From: Ruegeria sp. ANG-R
GTDB taxonomy: Bacteria > Pseudomonadota > Alphaproteobacteria > Rhodobacterales > Rhodobacteraceae
Assembly (NCBI RefSeq): GCF_000813985.1
Contig: NZ_JWLJ01000009.1
Location: forward strand, 62,001 to 126,000
Direction: 5' to 3'
DNA length: 64,000 nucleotides
This document shows positions 37,280-46,998 of this stretch, piece by piece. Numbering within the stretch: the stretch's first letter is position 1; each line of letters begins with the position of its first letter. The notes under the pieces were generated by a model. That model searched no databases. It worked only from the letters and a program-made list of their open reading frames with translations, and was not told the origin of the DNA. The position numbers were made by a program, and so were the translations under genes.

Positions 37280-38035
37280 ATGGCAAATCAGGTTCCGGGT
37301 ACGCAGAGCTTCTCGCGCAGTATTGGTTTGTTGCAGCACATTTGCGATCGTGCGACGCCGCCGAACCTCCAGAATCTGCTGGAGGAATGCGCGTTCACGC
37401 GACCGACGCTTTATCGGTTGCTGGCTGGCCTGGAGGCGGAAAATTTAATCACGCAAACCCGTGACAAACGCTTTAAGCCCGGCGTTCGCCTGATAAACAT
37501 GGCGCGCACGGCGCTCACGCAATCTGATATCCGCGATATCTCACGCGAGGCGCTGATAAAGCTGCGAAACCAGACAAGAGAGACAGTGCATCTCGCTGTC
37601 CCGAGCGGTGAAGGGCTGGTGTATATCGAGAAAATCGAAAGCCTTGAGACGGTTCGAATGAGTTCCACCATCGGTACCTTTGTTCCGCTCCATTCCAGCG
37701 GCGTGGGCAAAGCCTATTTGTCGGCATTGCCAGAGGATGACCTGGCAGCCTTTCTCCGCGATGCAGACCTGCGACCGATTACACGTTTTACGACAACTGA
37801 CGCATCCCGGCTTCGAACTCAGATCATGACCTGCCGTATGCAGGGCTTCATATTTGACAATCAGGAGAATGAGGAAGGGATCGCTTGCTTTGGTGCTGCA
37901 ATCCTGGATGACCAGCTTAGGCCGATAGGCGCGATAAGCGTATCCGTGCCGTTGTTCCGCTTGAATGAGGACGAGTCCCACTATTCCGCGCCGCTTCTGG
38001 AGTGTGTGCGCGGCCTGTCCGGCGGCATCGGATAA
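37280..38035 (+). CDS. IclR family transcriptional regulator
   Basis: A 251-residue regulator. The N-terminal winged HTH (SFSRSIGLLQHICDRA, LLEECAFTRPTLYRLLAGLE) is followed by the IclR effector domain (ETVHLAVPSGEGLVYIEKIE, GTFVPLHSSGVGKAYLSALP, GIACFGAAILDDQLRPIGAI). ATG 37280 has AGAGGAG upstream. It is divergent from the SDR-cupin-SDR-aminotransferase operon, so it is the likely local regulator, responding to a pathway metabolite. Confidence 0.94.
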   Translation: MANQVPGTQSFSRSIGLLQHICDRATPPNLQNLLEECAFTRPTLYRLLAGLEAENLITQTRDKRFKPGVRLINMARTALTQSDIRDISREALIKLRNQTRETVHLAVPSGEGLVYIEKIESLETVRMSSTIGTFVPLHSSGVGKAYLSALPEDDLAAFLRDADLRPITRFTTTDASRLRTQIMTCRMQGFIFDNQENEEGIACFGAAILDDQLRPIGAISVSVPLFRLNEDESHYSAPLLECVRGLSGGIG

Positions 38036-38036
38036 G

Positions 38037-38055
38037 CCGCGTCGACGCGGGTTTT
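38037..38055 (+). terminator. Rho-independent-type terminator after the IclR gene
   Basis: CCGCG-TCGA-CGCGG hairpin followed by GTTTT, starting two bases after the iclR-type stop codon. The stem is GC-only and short but followed by a T-run, giving a reasonable terminator. Confidence 0.6.
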
Positions 38056-38263
38056 CCAATCAAACGGCGGGCACACTTTTCGCCATACAAAGGCTAGGCT
38101 GATGCTTGCTTGTGGCGCTGGCTTTTGCTTGGTCCACGGGTCCTTTCAGACAGAATTTCATGGATTCCAAGGTGACTTCGATGCCGTTTTATCCATAGGC
38201 GCACAGCTGCTTTCCAAAGCGAGTTTGTTTTTGATGTCAGCTAATATTTAACAAAAAGAAAAA

Positions 38264-38292
38264 TTGACGGAAGTATATTTTAATAATATTAA
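38264..38292 (+). promoter_or_regulatory. Candidate sigma70 promoter of the DUF2089-LemA operon
   Basis: TTGACG (38264-38269) and TATTAA (38287-38292) are spaced by 17 bases in a very A/T-rich stretch, 22 bases before the gene start. The -10 is imperfect. Confidence 0.4.
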
Positions 38293-38314
38293 AGATTCGG
38301 AGGGAGATCCAGAG

Positions 38315-38677
38315 ATGAGAACTTGCCCGCTGTGTAAAGACCAGAAAATGTCAGTGTCCAGGATTAGCTGTGACATGTGTAATCTTCATATCGAAGGCCC
38401 CCAACACATGCCGCCACTTGTCAGACTGGCGAGGGAAGACATGGCTTTGGCCGAGGCGTTCGTTTTGTCCGGCGGTAATTTGAAGGATCTCGCGCAAACG
38501 CTCGGAATTACCTATCCGACATTGCGCAAGAGGCTTGACGCGATGATCGAAAATCTGCGTGCGGAAATAGCGCTGGACAAGCAAAAAGTCTCTCAGGTTT
38601 TGGCGGACATTGAATCCGGCAAAATAGACCCGGAACGAGGAATTCACCTTCTCAGGGAGATCAACCATGACAATTGA
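38315..38677 (+). CDS. DUF2089 family protein (zinc ribbon + HTH)
   Basis: A 120-residue protein. It begins with a zinc ribbon (CPLCKDQKMSVSRISCDMC, two CxxC pairs) followed by the family segment LARE..LAEAFVLSGGNLKDLAQTLGITYP, an HTH of the sigma factor region 4 type (LKDLAQTLGITYPTLRKRLD). The C-terminal segment LADIESGKIDPERGIHLL resembles a SHOCT-like helix pair. ATG 38315 is preceded by GGAGGGAG. It overlaps the LemA gene by 11 bases. Function is not established for the family; a transcription regulator of its operon is a reasonable guess. Confidence 0.85.
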   Translation: MRTCPLCKDQKMSVSRISCDMCNLHIEGPQHMPPLVRLAREDMALAEAFVLSGGNLKDLAQTLGITYPTLRKRLDAMIENLRAEIALDKQKVSQVLADIESGKIDPERGIHLLREINHDN

Positions 38678-39620
38678 TGCGAAGATCGCGAGTATGCGGG
38701 ATCGCGGGATTCTGACCAAGGATCAGGCATCTCGTCTTGCAGAGAGTCTTCAGAAAAAGACGGGTGCCCCAACCCCGCCCAAAAAAGAGCGGTCTGGAAT
38801 ACGCACACTTTTGATGATCTTCGGAGCATGTGCCGTCGCGCTCATTCTTGCTCTGGTTTTCGCCCCACAGGACCCGGACGTGATCCAAAATGTCAGTTCT
38901 GCGCTCAATCAACCCGAGGAAGTTGGAAAAATGAACACACCCCTTAATCGCGGAATGTCCCTTGCTTTATTTATCGTCGTTCCATTCGCAGTCGTCCTGC
39001 TTTGGTCCGTATGGATTTTCAACAGCTTGGCGGAACGGGAAGAGCTGGTATTCGAAAGCTGGGCTCAGGTGGAAAGCAACTACCAGCGCCGGGCCGATCT
39101 TATACCCAATGTCGTCGAAGCCGCGTCGGACTACATGGCATACGAGCGAGAACTGTTGCTTGAGACAACCGGTTCCAGAGCAGGTTCAACTGATACGGAG
39201 CGGCAGGAAACTATCGATGAACTGAGAGATATCATTGATGAAATCGCGACAGCGCAGGGTACTTCAAAGGATGTCATGGACGGCATAAGCGGGGCACCCA
39301 GCAGTGAAGCGACAATCGCAAAGCTGCTCGATGCACAGGCGCGGCTCGGGGCCTCGATGACCCGTGTGGTTGCACTTGCCGAAAACTATCCAACCCTGCA
39401 GTCAGGCGATCAGGTTCTTGCCCTTCAGGCATCGCTGGAAGGGACAGAAAACCGGATAAATGTCGCGCGTATGCGGTTCAATGAGGCTGCTTCGCAGTTC
39501 AATTCCGCAATCCGACGTATGCCCACAAGTCTGATCGCTGCGGTCGGAGACTTCAAACGCAAAGCTTATTTCACTTCGACCGAAGGTGCTGAGACCGCGG
39601 TTGATATCAACCTGGATTGA
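38667..39620 (+). CDS. LemA family protein with SHOCT-like N-terminal extension
   Basis: A 317-residue membrane protein. The first 30 residues (KIASMRDRGILTKDQASRL) look like a SHOCT-type motif, then a Pro/Lys linker, two membrane segments (LLMIFGACAVALILALVF and LALFIVVPFAVVLLWSVWIF) and the LemA domain: WAQVESNYQRRADLIPNVVE, ATIAKLLDAQARLGASMTR, YPTLQSGDQVLALQASLEGT and ENRINVARMRFNEA. The standard LemA protein has one membrane segment, so the extra segment and the extension are unusual. It is followed by a TPM-domain gene three bases later, a common pairing. Its exact function is unknown. Confidence 0.88.
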   Translation: MTIDAKIASMRDRGILTKDQASRLAESLQKKTGAPTPPKKERSGIRTLLMIFGACAVALILALVFAPQDPDVIQNVSSALNQPEEVGKMNTPLNRGMSLALFIVVPFAVVLLWSVWIFNSLAEREELVFESWAQVESNYQRRADLIPNVVEAASDYMAYERELLLETTGSRAGSTDTERQETIDELRDIIDEIATAQGTSKDVMDGISGAPSSEATIAKLLDAQARLGASMTRVVALAENYPTLQSGDQVLALQASLEGTENRINVARMRFNEAASQFNSAIRRMPTSLIAAVGDFKRKAYFTSTEGAETAVDINLD

Positions 39621-39623
39621 CCG

Positions 39624-40658
39624 ATGTCGAACAGGCGAACCGAGGCACTGATCTTTGTGGTGATCCTTCTGACGGGCGCGGTCTCGGTCTATGTTCTGCA
39701 GCCGCTAAGAAGCGCTCCACTCGTTCGGGATCAGGCGGACATTTTGAATGCAGAGCAGGAAGAACGCATTGCAAATTATCATCAGGCGATATTGACCACC
39801 TATGACATTGACCTGAGAGTTGTGACCTCGGACAGCGCCGATGATATCGACACTCTTGCCGTAGGGATTTTCGAACAGGATCGCGTCGGAGAGAACAGTT
39901 CCACAGCTCGTGGGCTTCTGTTCCTGATTTCCCCTGAAATCGATCAGGTCCGTATGGAGACCAGCCGGACGGTCGAGCCTGTTTTTACCGATATCTTTAC
40001 GTCCTATGTAGAAGAACGGCAGATGGTTCCCTTTTTCCAGGCAGATCGGGTTGCCGATGGAATTCTGGCAACAACCGAACTGATTGCATCGCGCGCAGAA
40101 GCAGCGTTACGCAATGAAGCCTTTATTCCACCTGCAAAAACCTTCGAACCCAGCAGCGGGGCCGGCGCAAGCACCAGAGCCCGGATTGGAACCGGATACG
40201 AACGGCCCGAAGGACCACAGTTGGCGCTGCAGCAGGGTTATCAGCCATATCAGGTTGTGGAGGCCTATATCAGCGCGATGGAGGATCAGAATGCTAATCC
40301 TGACCTTGCCATATACTCCAGGGCCTCGCAGACAATGTTTCAGGACTGGGTGGTGACTCCGGCTCAGATGCGCAACGTAGCGAAGACCTATCAGGACTGC
40401 CCGCCAGCAGTTACGAGATCGCAGGGCGGCTTTGCAGTTGTTCAATATCCAGTCGAGGTGCGCACATGTTCACCGTTCTTTCTGCACCGCGAAGAAGGTG
40501 CATGGCGGCTGGACTTTCCGACCATGAGCCAGACAATCCGCTTCAATCAATCCAACCAGTGGTTTGTTGCTCGGTCTTTGCCCGAGAATTACAAATTTGC
40601 GTTTGCGGGTCAGGCGTTCGATCAGAACGGTTTTCCCTTGTCACGTCCCAAACGATGA
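39624..40658 (+). CDS. TPM domain-containing membrane-anchored protein
   Basis: A 344-residue protein. An N-terminal membrane anchor (LIFVVILLTGAVSVYVLQPL) is followed by a TPM/TPM_phosphatase-like domain (LRSAPLVRDQADILNAEQEE, YDIDLRVVTSDS, GLLFLISPEIDQVRMETSRT). Residues 165-344 form a second domain of unknown family, with conserved Cys at QDCPPA and VRTCSPF. LemA and TPM genes often sit together; both are linked to envelope functions. It closes the three-gene operon. Confidence 0.8.
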   Translation: MSNRRTEALIFVVILLTGAVSVYVLQPLRSAPLVRDQADILNAEQEERIANYHQAILTTYDIDLRVVTSDSADDIDTLAVGIFEQDRVGENSSTARGLLFLISPEIDQVRMETSRTVEPVFTDIFTSYVEERQMVPFFQADRVADGILATTELIASRAEAALRNEAFIPPAKTFEPSSGAGASTRARIGTGYERPEGPQLALQQGYQPYQVVEAYISAMEDQNANPDLAIYSRASQTMFQDWVVTPAQMRNVAKTYQDCPPAVTRSQGGFAVVQYPVEVRTCSPFFLHREEGAWRLDFPTMSQTIRFNQSNQWFVARSLPENYKFAFAGQAFDQNGFPLSRPKR

Positions 40659-40914
40659 GCCGCAGCTGTTTGGCGTTTGATCTTCGAGGTCGGTAAGCTT
40701 TCAGCACGGCCCGGCAACGCCATACGCCCGTTCTGGGTGTGCCAGAAGGGTCATTTCAACCCAAGCTGTCGTTGAGCCGTTCGCGTTCGAGAAACCGGAG
40801 AACCCTTAGCAGGTTGAGGTTGCAATCCGGATGTCTTTATTGTCCTAAAATTTTGGGAATTCGCGACTATGGCTCACCCTGTCGCGCCAAAAGTAAAATG
40901 GTGGGAAAGAACGG

Positions 40915-42102
40915 ATGGATATCGGAATTTTGCTGCTTGCCGCGTTTGTTTTTGGCTACGCGATGACGGCCGACAAGTTGGACAAAACCCCATTCACAGC
41001 CCCCATGCTATTTCTGGGGTTCGGTTTGCTGATTTCACGGACCGGATTCATTCCCGGCGATCATGCCACCGAAATTTTGCATTTTGTGGCAGAGGTGACG
41101 CTGATCGTACTGCTGTTCCTGGACGCGGCGAAAACCGACCTGCGTGCGCTCAGAACGCATCATGTGTGGCCTATGCGAATGCTGTTGCTCGGGGTTCCGC
41201 TGTCGATAATTATCGGCGCTTTGATGATCCTGCCGGTATTGCCGGACTGGCCGGTGTTTGCAGTGATTCTGATGGCGACGATACTGGCCCCTACGGATGC
41301 GGCATTGGGGCAGGCCGTCGTAACCAACGCGGAGGTGCCGGAACGCGAACGCCGAACCCTGACGGTTGAAAGCGGCATGAACGATGGCCTTGCGTTGCCT
41401 GCGGTTCTTCTGTTCGCCAGCCTGACGGCCGATGTCTCGGGCGATCAGGGGGTCAACTGGCTGGTTTTTGGGGCCAAACAGTTGATCCTCGGGCCGTTGG
41501 TAGGCGTGCTGGTCGGAACAGTGGCCGGAACAATCATGATAGCCGCAAAGAACCGTAACCTGACCTCGCAGACCTTCGAAGGAGTCGGAACGCTGGCAGT
41601 CGCAGCCGTGTGTTATCTGCTGGCCGATGCCATCGGAGGCAATGGCTTCATTTCAACCTTCGTTGGCGGGCTGCTATTTGGGAGCGTCATGAAAGGCCAC
41701 TGCAAATTCGTCTACGAATTCGCCGACACCGAAGGCAAAGGATTGTCCTGGCTTGCATTTTTTGCGATCGGGTTGGTTTTGGTACCCGAGGCGCTGCCGT
41801 ATCTGGATGCCAGGGTGCTGATTATCATCGCGATATCCCTGTTTCTCGTTCGACCGCTCGCCGTCTGGATTTCACTGATCGGAACCGATGCGAGCAGTAG
41901 GACACGATTGTTCTTCGGCTGGTTTGGCCCGCGTGGACTGGCGACCGCTCTTTTTGCGTTGTTGATCGTGGACAAGATTGACCATGAATTTGCCCAGCCG
42001 ATCCTGTTTCTGGCGGTGAACGCGGTATGGATCAGCGCGGTTTTACATGGAATAACAGCCTTGCCCGGCGCGCGTTGGTACGCCAAAAATCGGGCACGGT
42101 AA
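40915..42102 (+). CDS. Cation:proton antiporter (NhaP/CPA1 type)
   Basis: A 395-residue membrane protein with about 12 hydrophobic segments. The CPA1 motifs are ILAPTDAALGQAVV (the TD region) and ESGMNDGLALP (the ND pair), with FLDAAKTDL near the second segment. These exchange Na+ or K+ for H+. GGGAAAG precedes ATG 40915. It stands alone between the LemA operon and the two-component pair, on the same strand. Ion specificity is not visible. Confidence 0.9.
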   Translation: MDIGILLLAAFVFGYAMTADKLDKTPFTAPMLFLGFGLLISRTGFIPGDHATEILHFVAEVTLIVLLFLDAAKTDLRALRTHHVWPMRMLLLGVPLSIIIGALMILPVLPDWPVFAVILMATILAPTDAALGQAVVTNAEVPERERRTLTVESGMNDGLALPAVLLFASLTADVSGDQGVNWLVFGAKQLILGPLVGVLVGTVAGTIMIAAKNRNLTSQTFEGVGTLAVAAVCYLLADAIGGNGFISTFVGGLLFGSVMKGHCKFVYEFADTEGKGLSWLAFFAIGLVLVPEALPYLDARVLIIIAISLFLVRPLAVWISLIGTDASSRTRLFFGWFGPRGLATALFALLIVDKIDHEFAQPILFLAVNAVWISAVLHGITALPGARWYAKNRAR

Positions 42103-42355
42103 TGGATGGTATTGACTGAGTGAGCAATAGGGTCACGAAGGTGGACCAAAACACCAGTTGCCGGTAGAGCGTTGGTTCAAAGACAGTTCAATCATCTTGA
42201 CGATCTATCGTGTCGCGAAATCGACGGGCGGATGATCACTTCGGGGCTCACGCTGGCCTGGCAGGGATCGCGACTTGCAGGAACAGACCAAGCGGCATGG
42301 ATGCACTTGTGCAGTTTATCTTTCCGAACCGCCGGATTTGGCATATCAAGCTGAC

Positions 42356-43033
42356 ATGAAAGTACTTTTGGCAGAAGACGACGCTAAATCGGCCGAATAT
42401 ATCCGTAAGGGGCTGATCGAAAACGGGTACGTCGTCGATTGGGTTAAAGACGGGCGCGAGGCGCTGACCTACTGCTTGTACAACAACGTGGATCTTGCCG
42501 TTGTCGACAGGATGCTACCCGGCATGGACGGTTTGTCAGTCGTCAAGGCGTTGCGGGCTGCCAAAAGCGAGTTGCCGATTATTTTCCTGACGGCGCTTTC
42601 CGATGTGGATGACCGTGTCGAGGGGCTCTTGGCGGGCGGTGACGACTATATGGTCAAGCCGTTTCATTTCTCGGAGTTGCTGGCCCGGATCACAGTTCTC
42701 GGACGCCGGCCCAAACATGCCGCGCAGGACCCAATCCTTCAGGTGCATGACCTTCGGCTTGATCTGCTTTCGCGGACAGCTGAACGGCAAGGACAGACAA
42801 TTGAATTGCTGAACAAGGAGTTTGCGCTGCTGCATCTGTTGATGGAGCATCCGGGCCGGGTTATCAGCCGCACCATGATCCTGGAGAAGGTCTGGGATTT
42901 TTCGTTCGATCCAGGAACCACTATTGTCGAGACCCACATAAGCAAGTTGCGGCAAAAGATCGACAAGCCGTTTGATGCCGCCCTGATCCACACAGTCCGA
43001 AACATGGGGTACACGATCCGTGCCCCTCGGTGA
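42356..43033 (+). CDS. OmpR family DNA-binding response regulator
   Basis: A 225-residue response regulator. The receiver domain has acidic residues in LLAEDD, the phosphoacceptor Asp in VVDRMLPGMDG and the switch Lys in MVKPFHFSE. The winged-helix effector domain reads LNKEFALLHLLMEHPG and VETHISKLRQKID. ATG 42356 was chosen because the receiver fold starts with MKVLLAEDD. It overlaps the kinase gene by 14 bases. The best family match by eye is the metal/multi-stress CusR/PcoR-like group, but the signal is unknown. Confidence 0.94.
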   Translation: MKVLLAEDDAKSAEYIRKGLIENGYVVDWVKDGREALTYCLYNNVDLAVVDRMLPGMDGLSVVKALRAAKSELPIIFLTALSDVDDRVEGLLAGGDDYMVKPFHFSELLARITVLGRRPKHAAQDPILQVHDLRLDLLSRTAERQGQTIELLNKEFALLHLLMEHPGRVISRTMILEKVWDFSFDPGTTIVETHISKLRQKIDKPFDAALIHTVRNMGYTIRAPR

Positions 43034-44381
43034 GATATTTCGCGGCCAGCCGTTTAAGGTTGCAGTGCGGGTCACGGGCCTGTTTCTGGCGATGGTTGCG
43101 CTGGCGGGATGGGCCTTGGTTCGGGTTCTCGAAAATACGCTGGTCAGCGAGGTTCATGGGCAGAATGAAGGTGAAAGCCTTTTGCTGGGCGACATATTCG
43201 ACGCCGAAGGTCGGACCGGGCTGGTTGCCACCCTTACGCAAATGGAGCGGGTATCGGCCCCGGGGGAACGGGTAACTTCGTTACTTGACGAAAGCGGATT
43301 TACACTGACCGGTCCAATTTCGATTGCACCCGATTTTGTCGGGGTGGCCAAACGGGACCTGGATACGCTGAGCGAAGGGCGTATCGAAGGCGAACATTAT
43401 CTGAATGTACGCAAACTGGATGATCTGACGCTGATCGTCGGGCGGAGTGGTGATCCGATCCGTCTGGCCGTGATGCGTCTGACTGGCGGGTTGTTCCTGT
43501 TCGCTCTTGTCAACGCTGTTGGTATCCTGGCGTTGGGGTTCTGGGCCAGCCGCATATCGATGAGTCGTTTGCGCGAGATGGATCACGTTCTGGCGCAGGT
43601 GTCCGAAGGTGATATCGGCGCGCGGCTGCCGGTCTATGACCGAAACGACGAGTTTGATCGGGTTGCAATTCGGGTTAATCATAATCTGGACCGGCTGACA
43701 CGGCTCGTGACCGGGATGAAATCGACGGCGTCGGCCATTGCGCATGACCTGAAAACGCCGCTGTCTCACCTTCAGATCGCGCTGCATGAGATTGCCGATG
43801 AAAGCGCGCAGGGCAGGGACCCCGGCCAGAAAATCGATGCCGCCCTGTCCGAGGCGGAATCTTTGAATTCAATCTTTGACACCATGCTGCGAATTTCCCG
43901 GATCGAAGCGGATCGAAACAATGATCGGATGAAACCGGTCAACTTGCGGGATGTCGTCGTGCAGGTCACGGATTTCATGCAGCCGATGACGGAGGAGCGG
44001 GGCCAGTCGTTGACCATGAATACGCAGGCCGTAACGGTATTGGCCGATGCCGGGATGTTGAAGCAAGCGCTTGTCAATCTGGTTGTGAATGCCTCGGCTC
44101 ATGCGGGCGAGGGGGCGGAAATTCAGGTCAGTTCTATCAATGATGACGCCGGTCCGATCCTGTCTGTCAGCGATACCGGCCCCGGCATTCCAGCGGGAGA
44201 CCGGGACCGGGTTCTGCAAGCCTTCGTTCGGCTGGATGCTGCCAGAACCACGCCAGGCAGCGGTCTTGGTCTGGCGCTTGTGCGGGCGGTTGTAGACCGT
44301 CACGACGCGATCCTGTCGCTTGAAGACGCAGAGCCCGGATTGCGGGTTTCAATCCAGTTTCCGAACTTCAAGAATCTTTAA
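43020..44381 (+). CDS. Sensor histidine kinase
   Basis: A 453-residue membrane kinase. Two membrane segments (about 14-36 and 158-180) flank a periplasmic sensor of about 120 residues. A HAMP linker (MDHVLAQVSEGDIGARLP) leads to the dimerisation helix with the H-box SAIAHDLKTPLSH and then HATPase motifs LVNLVVNASAH, SDTGPGIP and GSGLGLALVRAVV. GTG 43020 overlaps the regulator's 3' end. It is the cognate kinase of the upstream response regulator and lies 82 bases before YfdX. Confidence 0.93.
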   Translation: MPLGEIFRGQPFKVAVRVTGLFLAMVALAGWALVRVLENTLVSEVHGQNEGESLLLGDIFDAEGRTGLVATLTQMERVSAPGERVTSLLDESGFTLTGPISIAPDFVGVAKRDLDTLSEGRIEGEHYLNVRKLDDLTLIVGRSGDPIRLAVMRLTGGLFLFALVNAVGILALGFWASRISMSRLREMDHVLAQVSEGDIGARLPVYDRNDEFDRVAIRVNHNLDRLTRLVTGMKSTASAIAHDLKTPLSHLQIALHEIADESAQGRDPGQKIDAALSEAESLNSIFDTMLRISRIEADRNNDRMKPVNLRDVVVQVTDFMQPMTEERGQSLTMNTQAVTVLADAGMLKQALVNLVVNASAHAGEGAEIQVSSINDDAGPILSVSDTGPGIPAGDRDRVLQAFVRLDAARTTPGSGLGLALVRAVVDRHDAILSLEDAEPGLRVSIQFPNFKNL

Positions 44382-44463
44382 ACTTCATCTCAGGCACAGG
44401 TAAAATCGGTGCATTACCTCTCTGTCAGCCGCGGAACTGACTGCGGATGACAAGGAGAAGCAG

Positions 44464-45117
44464 ATGAAGCCCAATTCGAAATTCGTTGCTGCAGTGGTTG
44501 CAGCCGCACTTGCAACAACCGGTGTTGCCCAGATCGCCAGCGCCGCTTCGGAGACCGCTGCTGAAACCGAACAGGCAACACAGGTTGCCGGTCAGAGCAT
44601 TCAGATTCCGGAAAACGGCAAACATATTCTGGACGGCGTTCGTGCCGCACGTCTGGCTCTGTTTGATGGAAACATCGATCTGGCCAAAGAAATGATTGCT
44701 GCTTCGCACGACCAGATCAACGATCGCGCGGCCGAGTACGCGGTGAAGCTGGATGCCAATGGCGGTTTTGCGCTTCCGGTCGATAGTGGTCTGCAATTCA
44801 AGGATGGCTTCCAGCCCACAGACCAACATGCGCCCGTTATCAACGAGGCCGGAGCCCTGATCCAGAACGGTCAGGTCGACGAAGCCATCTCTGTCATGAA
44901 CGATGCCGGAATCGAGTTGGATATCAAGGTCGTCATGTTGCCGGTGGGCAAAGCTGCGAGCCAACTGGATCAGGCCATTGCGGATATCGAGGCAGGCCAG
45001 ATTCACAAAGCAAACATGGCTTTGAAATCCGTCGAAACATCAATCGAAGTTCAGGATTACCAGCCGGGCGGATTGCCTGCGCAGGGATATCCGCTGTCTG
45101 AAATCCTCACCGGATAA
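44464..45117 (+). CDS. YfdX family protein
   Basis: A 217-residue exported protein. A signal peptide ends at QIASA. The mature part matches YfdX ([59 protein letters not shown]). E. coli yfdX belongs to the EvgA acid/drug resistance regulon, and YfdX is thought to bind small molecules. AAGGAGAAG lies upstream of ATG 44464. Its position directly after a two-component pair suggests it is the pair's target. A strong hairpin follows the gene. Confidence 0.88.
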   Translation: MKPNSKFVAAVVAAALATTGVAQIASAASETAAETEQATQVAGQSIQIPENGKHILDGVRAARLALFDGNIDLAKEMIAASHDQINDRAAEYAVKLDANGGFALPVDSGLQFKDGFQPTDQHAPVINEAGALIQNGQVDEAISVMNDAGIELDIKVVMLPVGKAASQLDQAIADIEAGQIHKANMALKSVETSIEVQDYQPGGLPAQGYPLSEILTG

Positions 45118-45136
45118 CCGGCCACTCACTAGGCCC

Positions 45137-45173
45137 GCGCCCCGCAAGACTTCACCACCTCTGTGCGGGGCGC
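45137..45173 (+). terminator. Strong hairpin after yfdX
   Basis: GCGCCCCGCA (45137-45146) and TGCGGGGCGC (45164-45173) are a perfect 10-bp inverted repeat with a 17-base loop, starting 20 bases after the stop. No T-run follows, so it may act as a bidirectional barrier or a Rho-assisted terminator. Confidence 0.55.
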
Positions 45174-45248
45174 ACAAATTCACAGTTATGCATTCTGAAA
45201 AGCTTTCACGCGCCATCCAACGACCTGAGGGACGAAAGGGAGATCATC

Positions 45249-46910
45249 ATGGGACATGAAACATCCAACCACATGGTTCACTGGGCGGCGAAAATGCACG
45301 CTGAAGAATACGCGGCGGGTAAGCTCAGCCGGCGTGAGTTCCTGACGCGGGCAACCGGATTGGGCGTAACCGCTGCGGCAGCGTATGGGATGATTGGCCT
45401 TCCGACGCCGGCAGCCGCGGATGCGCCAAAGAAAGATGGCGGCGTTTTGCGTGTGCAGATGAACGTTCGCGCATTGAAAGACCCCCGCACCTACGATTGG
45501 TCGGAAATGGGCAATATCACGCGCGGAACGCTTGAATACCTTGTTCAATACAACGCAGACGGCTCGCTGACCCCGATGTTGCTTGAGGGTTGGGAAATCA
45601 ACGAAGGTGCAACCGAATACACTTTGCATGTCCGCAAGGGTGTAAAATGGAACAATGGTGATGACTTCACCGCCCAGGATGTCGCGCGCAACATCCGATC
45701 CTGGACAGACAAAGATGTCGAAGGCAACTCTATGGCCGGTCGCTTTGCTGTTCTGGTAGATCCGGATCTGAACAAAGCCAATCCGGATATGGTCCAGGTC
45801 ATTGACGCTCATACTGTCAAGCTGAACCTCCCGGAGCCCGATATTTCCCTTATCGCCGGTATGTCGGATTACCCCGCCGCGATTGTTCACGAATCCTTCG
45901 ATGCAAACAATGTCAAAGGTGCCGTTGGTACAGGCCCTTATCTGATCGAGGACTTCGAAGTAGGTGTCAAATGCACTCTGGTGCGCAATGATGCCCATCC
46001 CTGGTGGGGCAATGACGTATTCGGCAAACCCGCCCTGGAGAAGATCGAGTACATTGATTATGGCACCGATCCGGCAGCATGGCTGGCTGCGCTGGATTCC
46101 GGCGATGTGGACATGCTGCACCAGGCGGTAGGCGAGTTCATCGATGTTCTGGAAGGGTTGGGCTACGAGAAGTCAGAAGTTCTGACCATGAGCACGATCG
46201 TCATTCGCCCGAACCAGCAGGCTGAAGTGAATGGCATCAAACCCTACGCTGATAAGCGCGTGCGCAGAGCCATTCAGATGGCTGTAAGCAACGCAGTCTT
46301 GCTGGAGCTGGGATACAGCAATCGTGGCGAGACAGCGGAAAATCACCATGTCGGCCCGCTGCACCCAGAGTTTGCACCGCTACCACCGATGCCGTTCGAT
46401 CCCAAAGCCGCAAAGGCGTTGATGGATGAGGCCGGAATGGGCGATTATGAGCACGAGCTTTTTTCAATCGATGATGACTGGCGCCGGAATACGGCCGATG
46501 CGGTTGCCGCTCAATTGCGCGATGCCGGGATCAAGGTGAAACGAACTGTCCTGCCGGGTGCCACGTTCTGGAACGATTGGGTCAAGTATCCGTTCAGTTC
46601 GACCAACTGGAACCATCGCCCGCTCGGCGTCCAGATTCACGCGCTGGCCTACAAGTCAGGCGAGGCATGGAACGAATTTGGTTGGGAGAACGCCGAGTTT
46701 GACGCGCTGCTGGCCGAGGCCCTTACCATAGCGGATGCCGACAAGCGCCGTGTTGTCGCAAAAAAGATGGAAGAGCTGATTCAGGAAGAAGGCGTAACCA
46801 TCCAGCCGTACTGGCGTTCGCTCTACCGGTTCATGGTCGAGGGTCTGACCGAAACCGGAATGCACCCCGCCTTTGAACACCATCACTACAAATGGGGATG
46901 GAAAGCTTAA
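45249..46910 (+). CDS. Tat-exported ABC transporter substrate-binding protein (family 5, peptide/DppA type)
   Basis: A 553-residue periplasmic binding protein. The twin-arginine signal [11 protein letters not shown] is followed by a hydrophobic core ending at PTPAAADAP. The mature part matches SBP_bac_5 ([59 protein letters not shown]). Two-component pattern ligand residues are present. No permease or ATPase genes follow, so its membrane partners are elsewhere or it serves as a solitary receptor. Gene start at 45249 is preceded by GGGAGATCATC, a usable but imperfect site. Confidence 0.93.
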   Translation: MGHETSNHMVHWAAKMHAEEYAAGKLSRREFLTRATGLGVTAAAAYGMIGLPTPAAADAPKKDGGVLRVQMNVRALKDPRTYDWSEMGNITRGTLEYLVQYNADGSLTPMLLEGWEINEGATEYTLHVRKGVKWNNGDDFTAQDVARNIRSWTDKDVEGNSMAGRFAVLVDPDLNKANPDMVQVIDAHTVKLNLPEPDISLIAGMSDYPAAIVHESFDANNVKGAVGTGPYLIEDFEVGVKCTLVRNDAHPWWGNDVFGKPALEKIEYIDYGTDPAAWLAALDSGDVDMLHQAVGEFIDVLEGLGYEKSEVLTMSTIVIRPNQQAEVNGIKPYADKRVRRAIQMAVSNAVLLELGYSNRGETAENHHVGPLHPEFAPLPPMPFDPKAAKALMDEAGMGDYEHELFSIDDDWRRNTADAVAAQLRDAGIKVKRTVLPGATFWNDWVKYPFSSTNWNHRPLGVQIHALAYKSGEAWNEFGWENAEFDALLAEALTIADADKRRVVAKKMEELIQEEGVTIQPYWRSLYRFMVEGLTETGMHPAFEHHHYKWGWKA

Positions 46911-46998
46911 CTCAGCGGTCATTAACAGCTGCTGCCCCTCTGTCGGGGCCACTCACGAAACCATCTGTCCGGAGTCAAACACTCACTCACGGAAAGAG

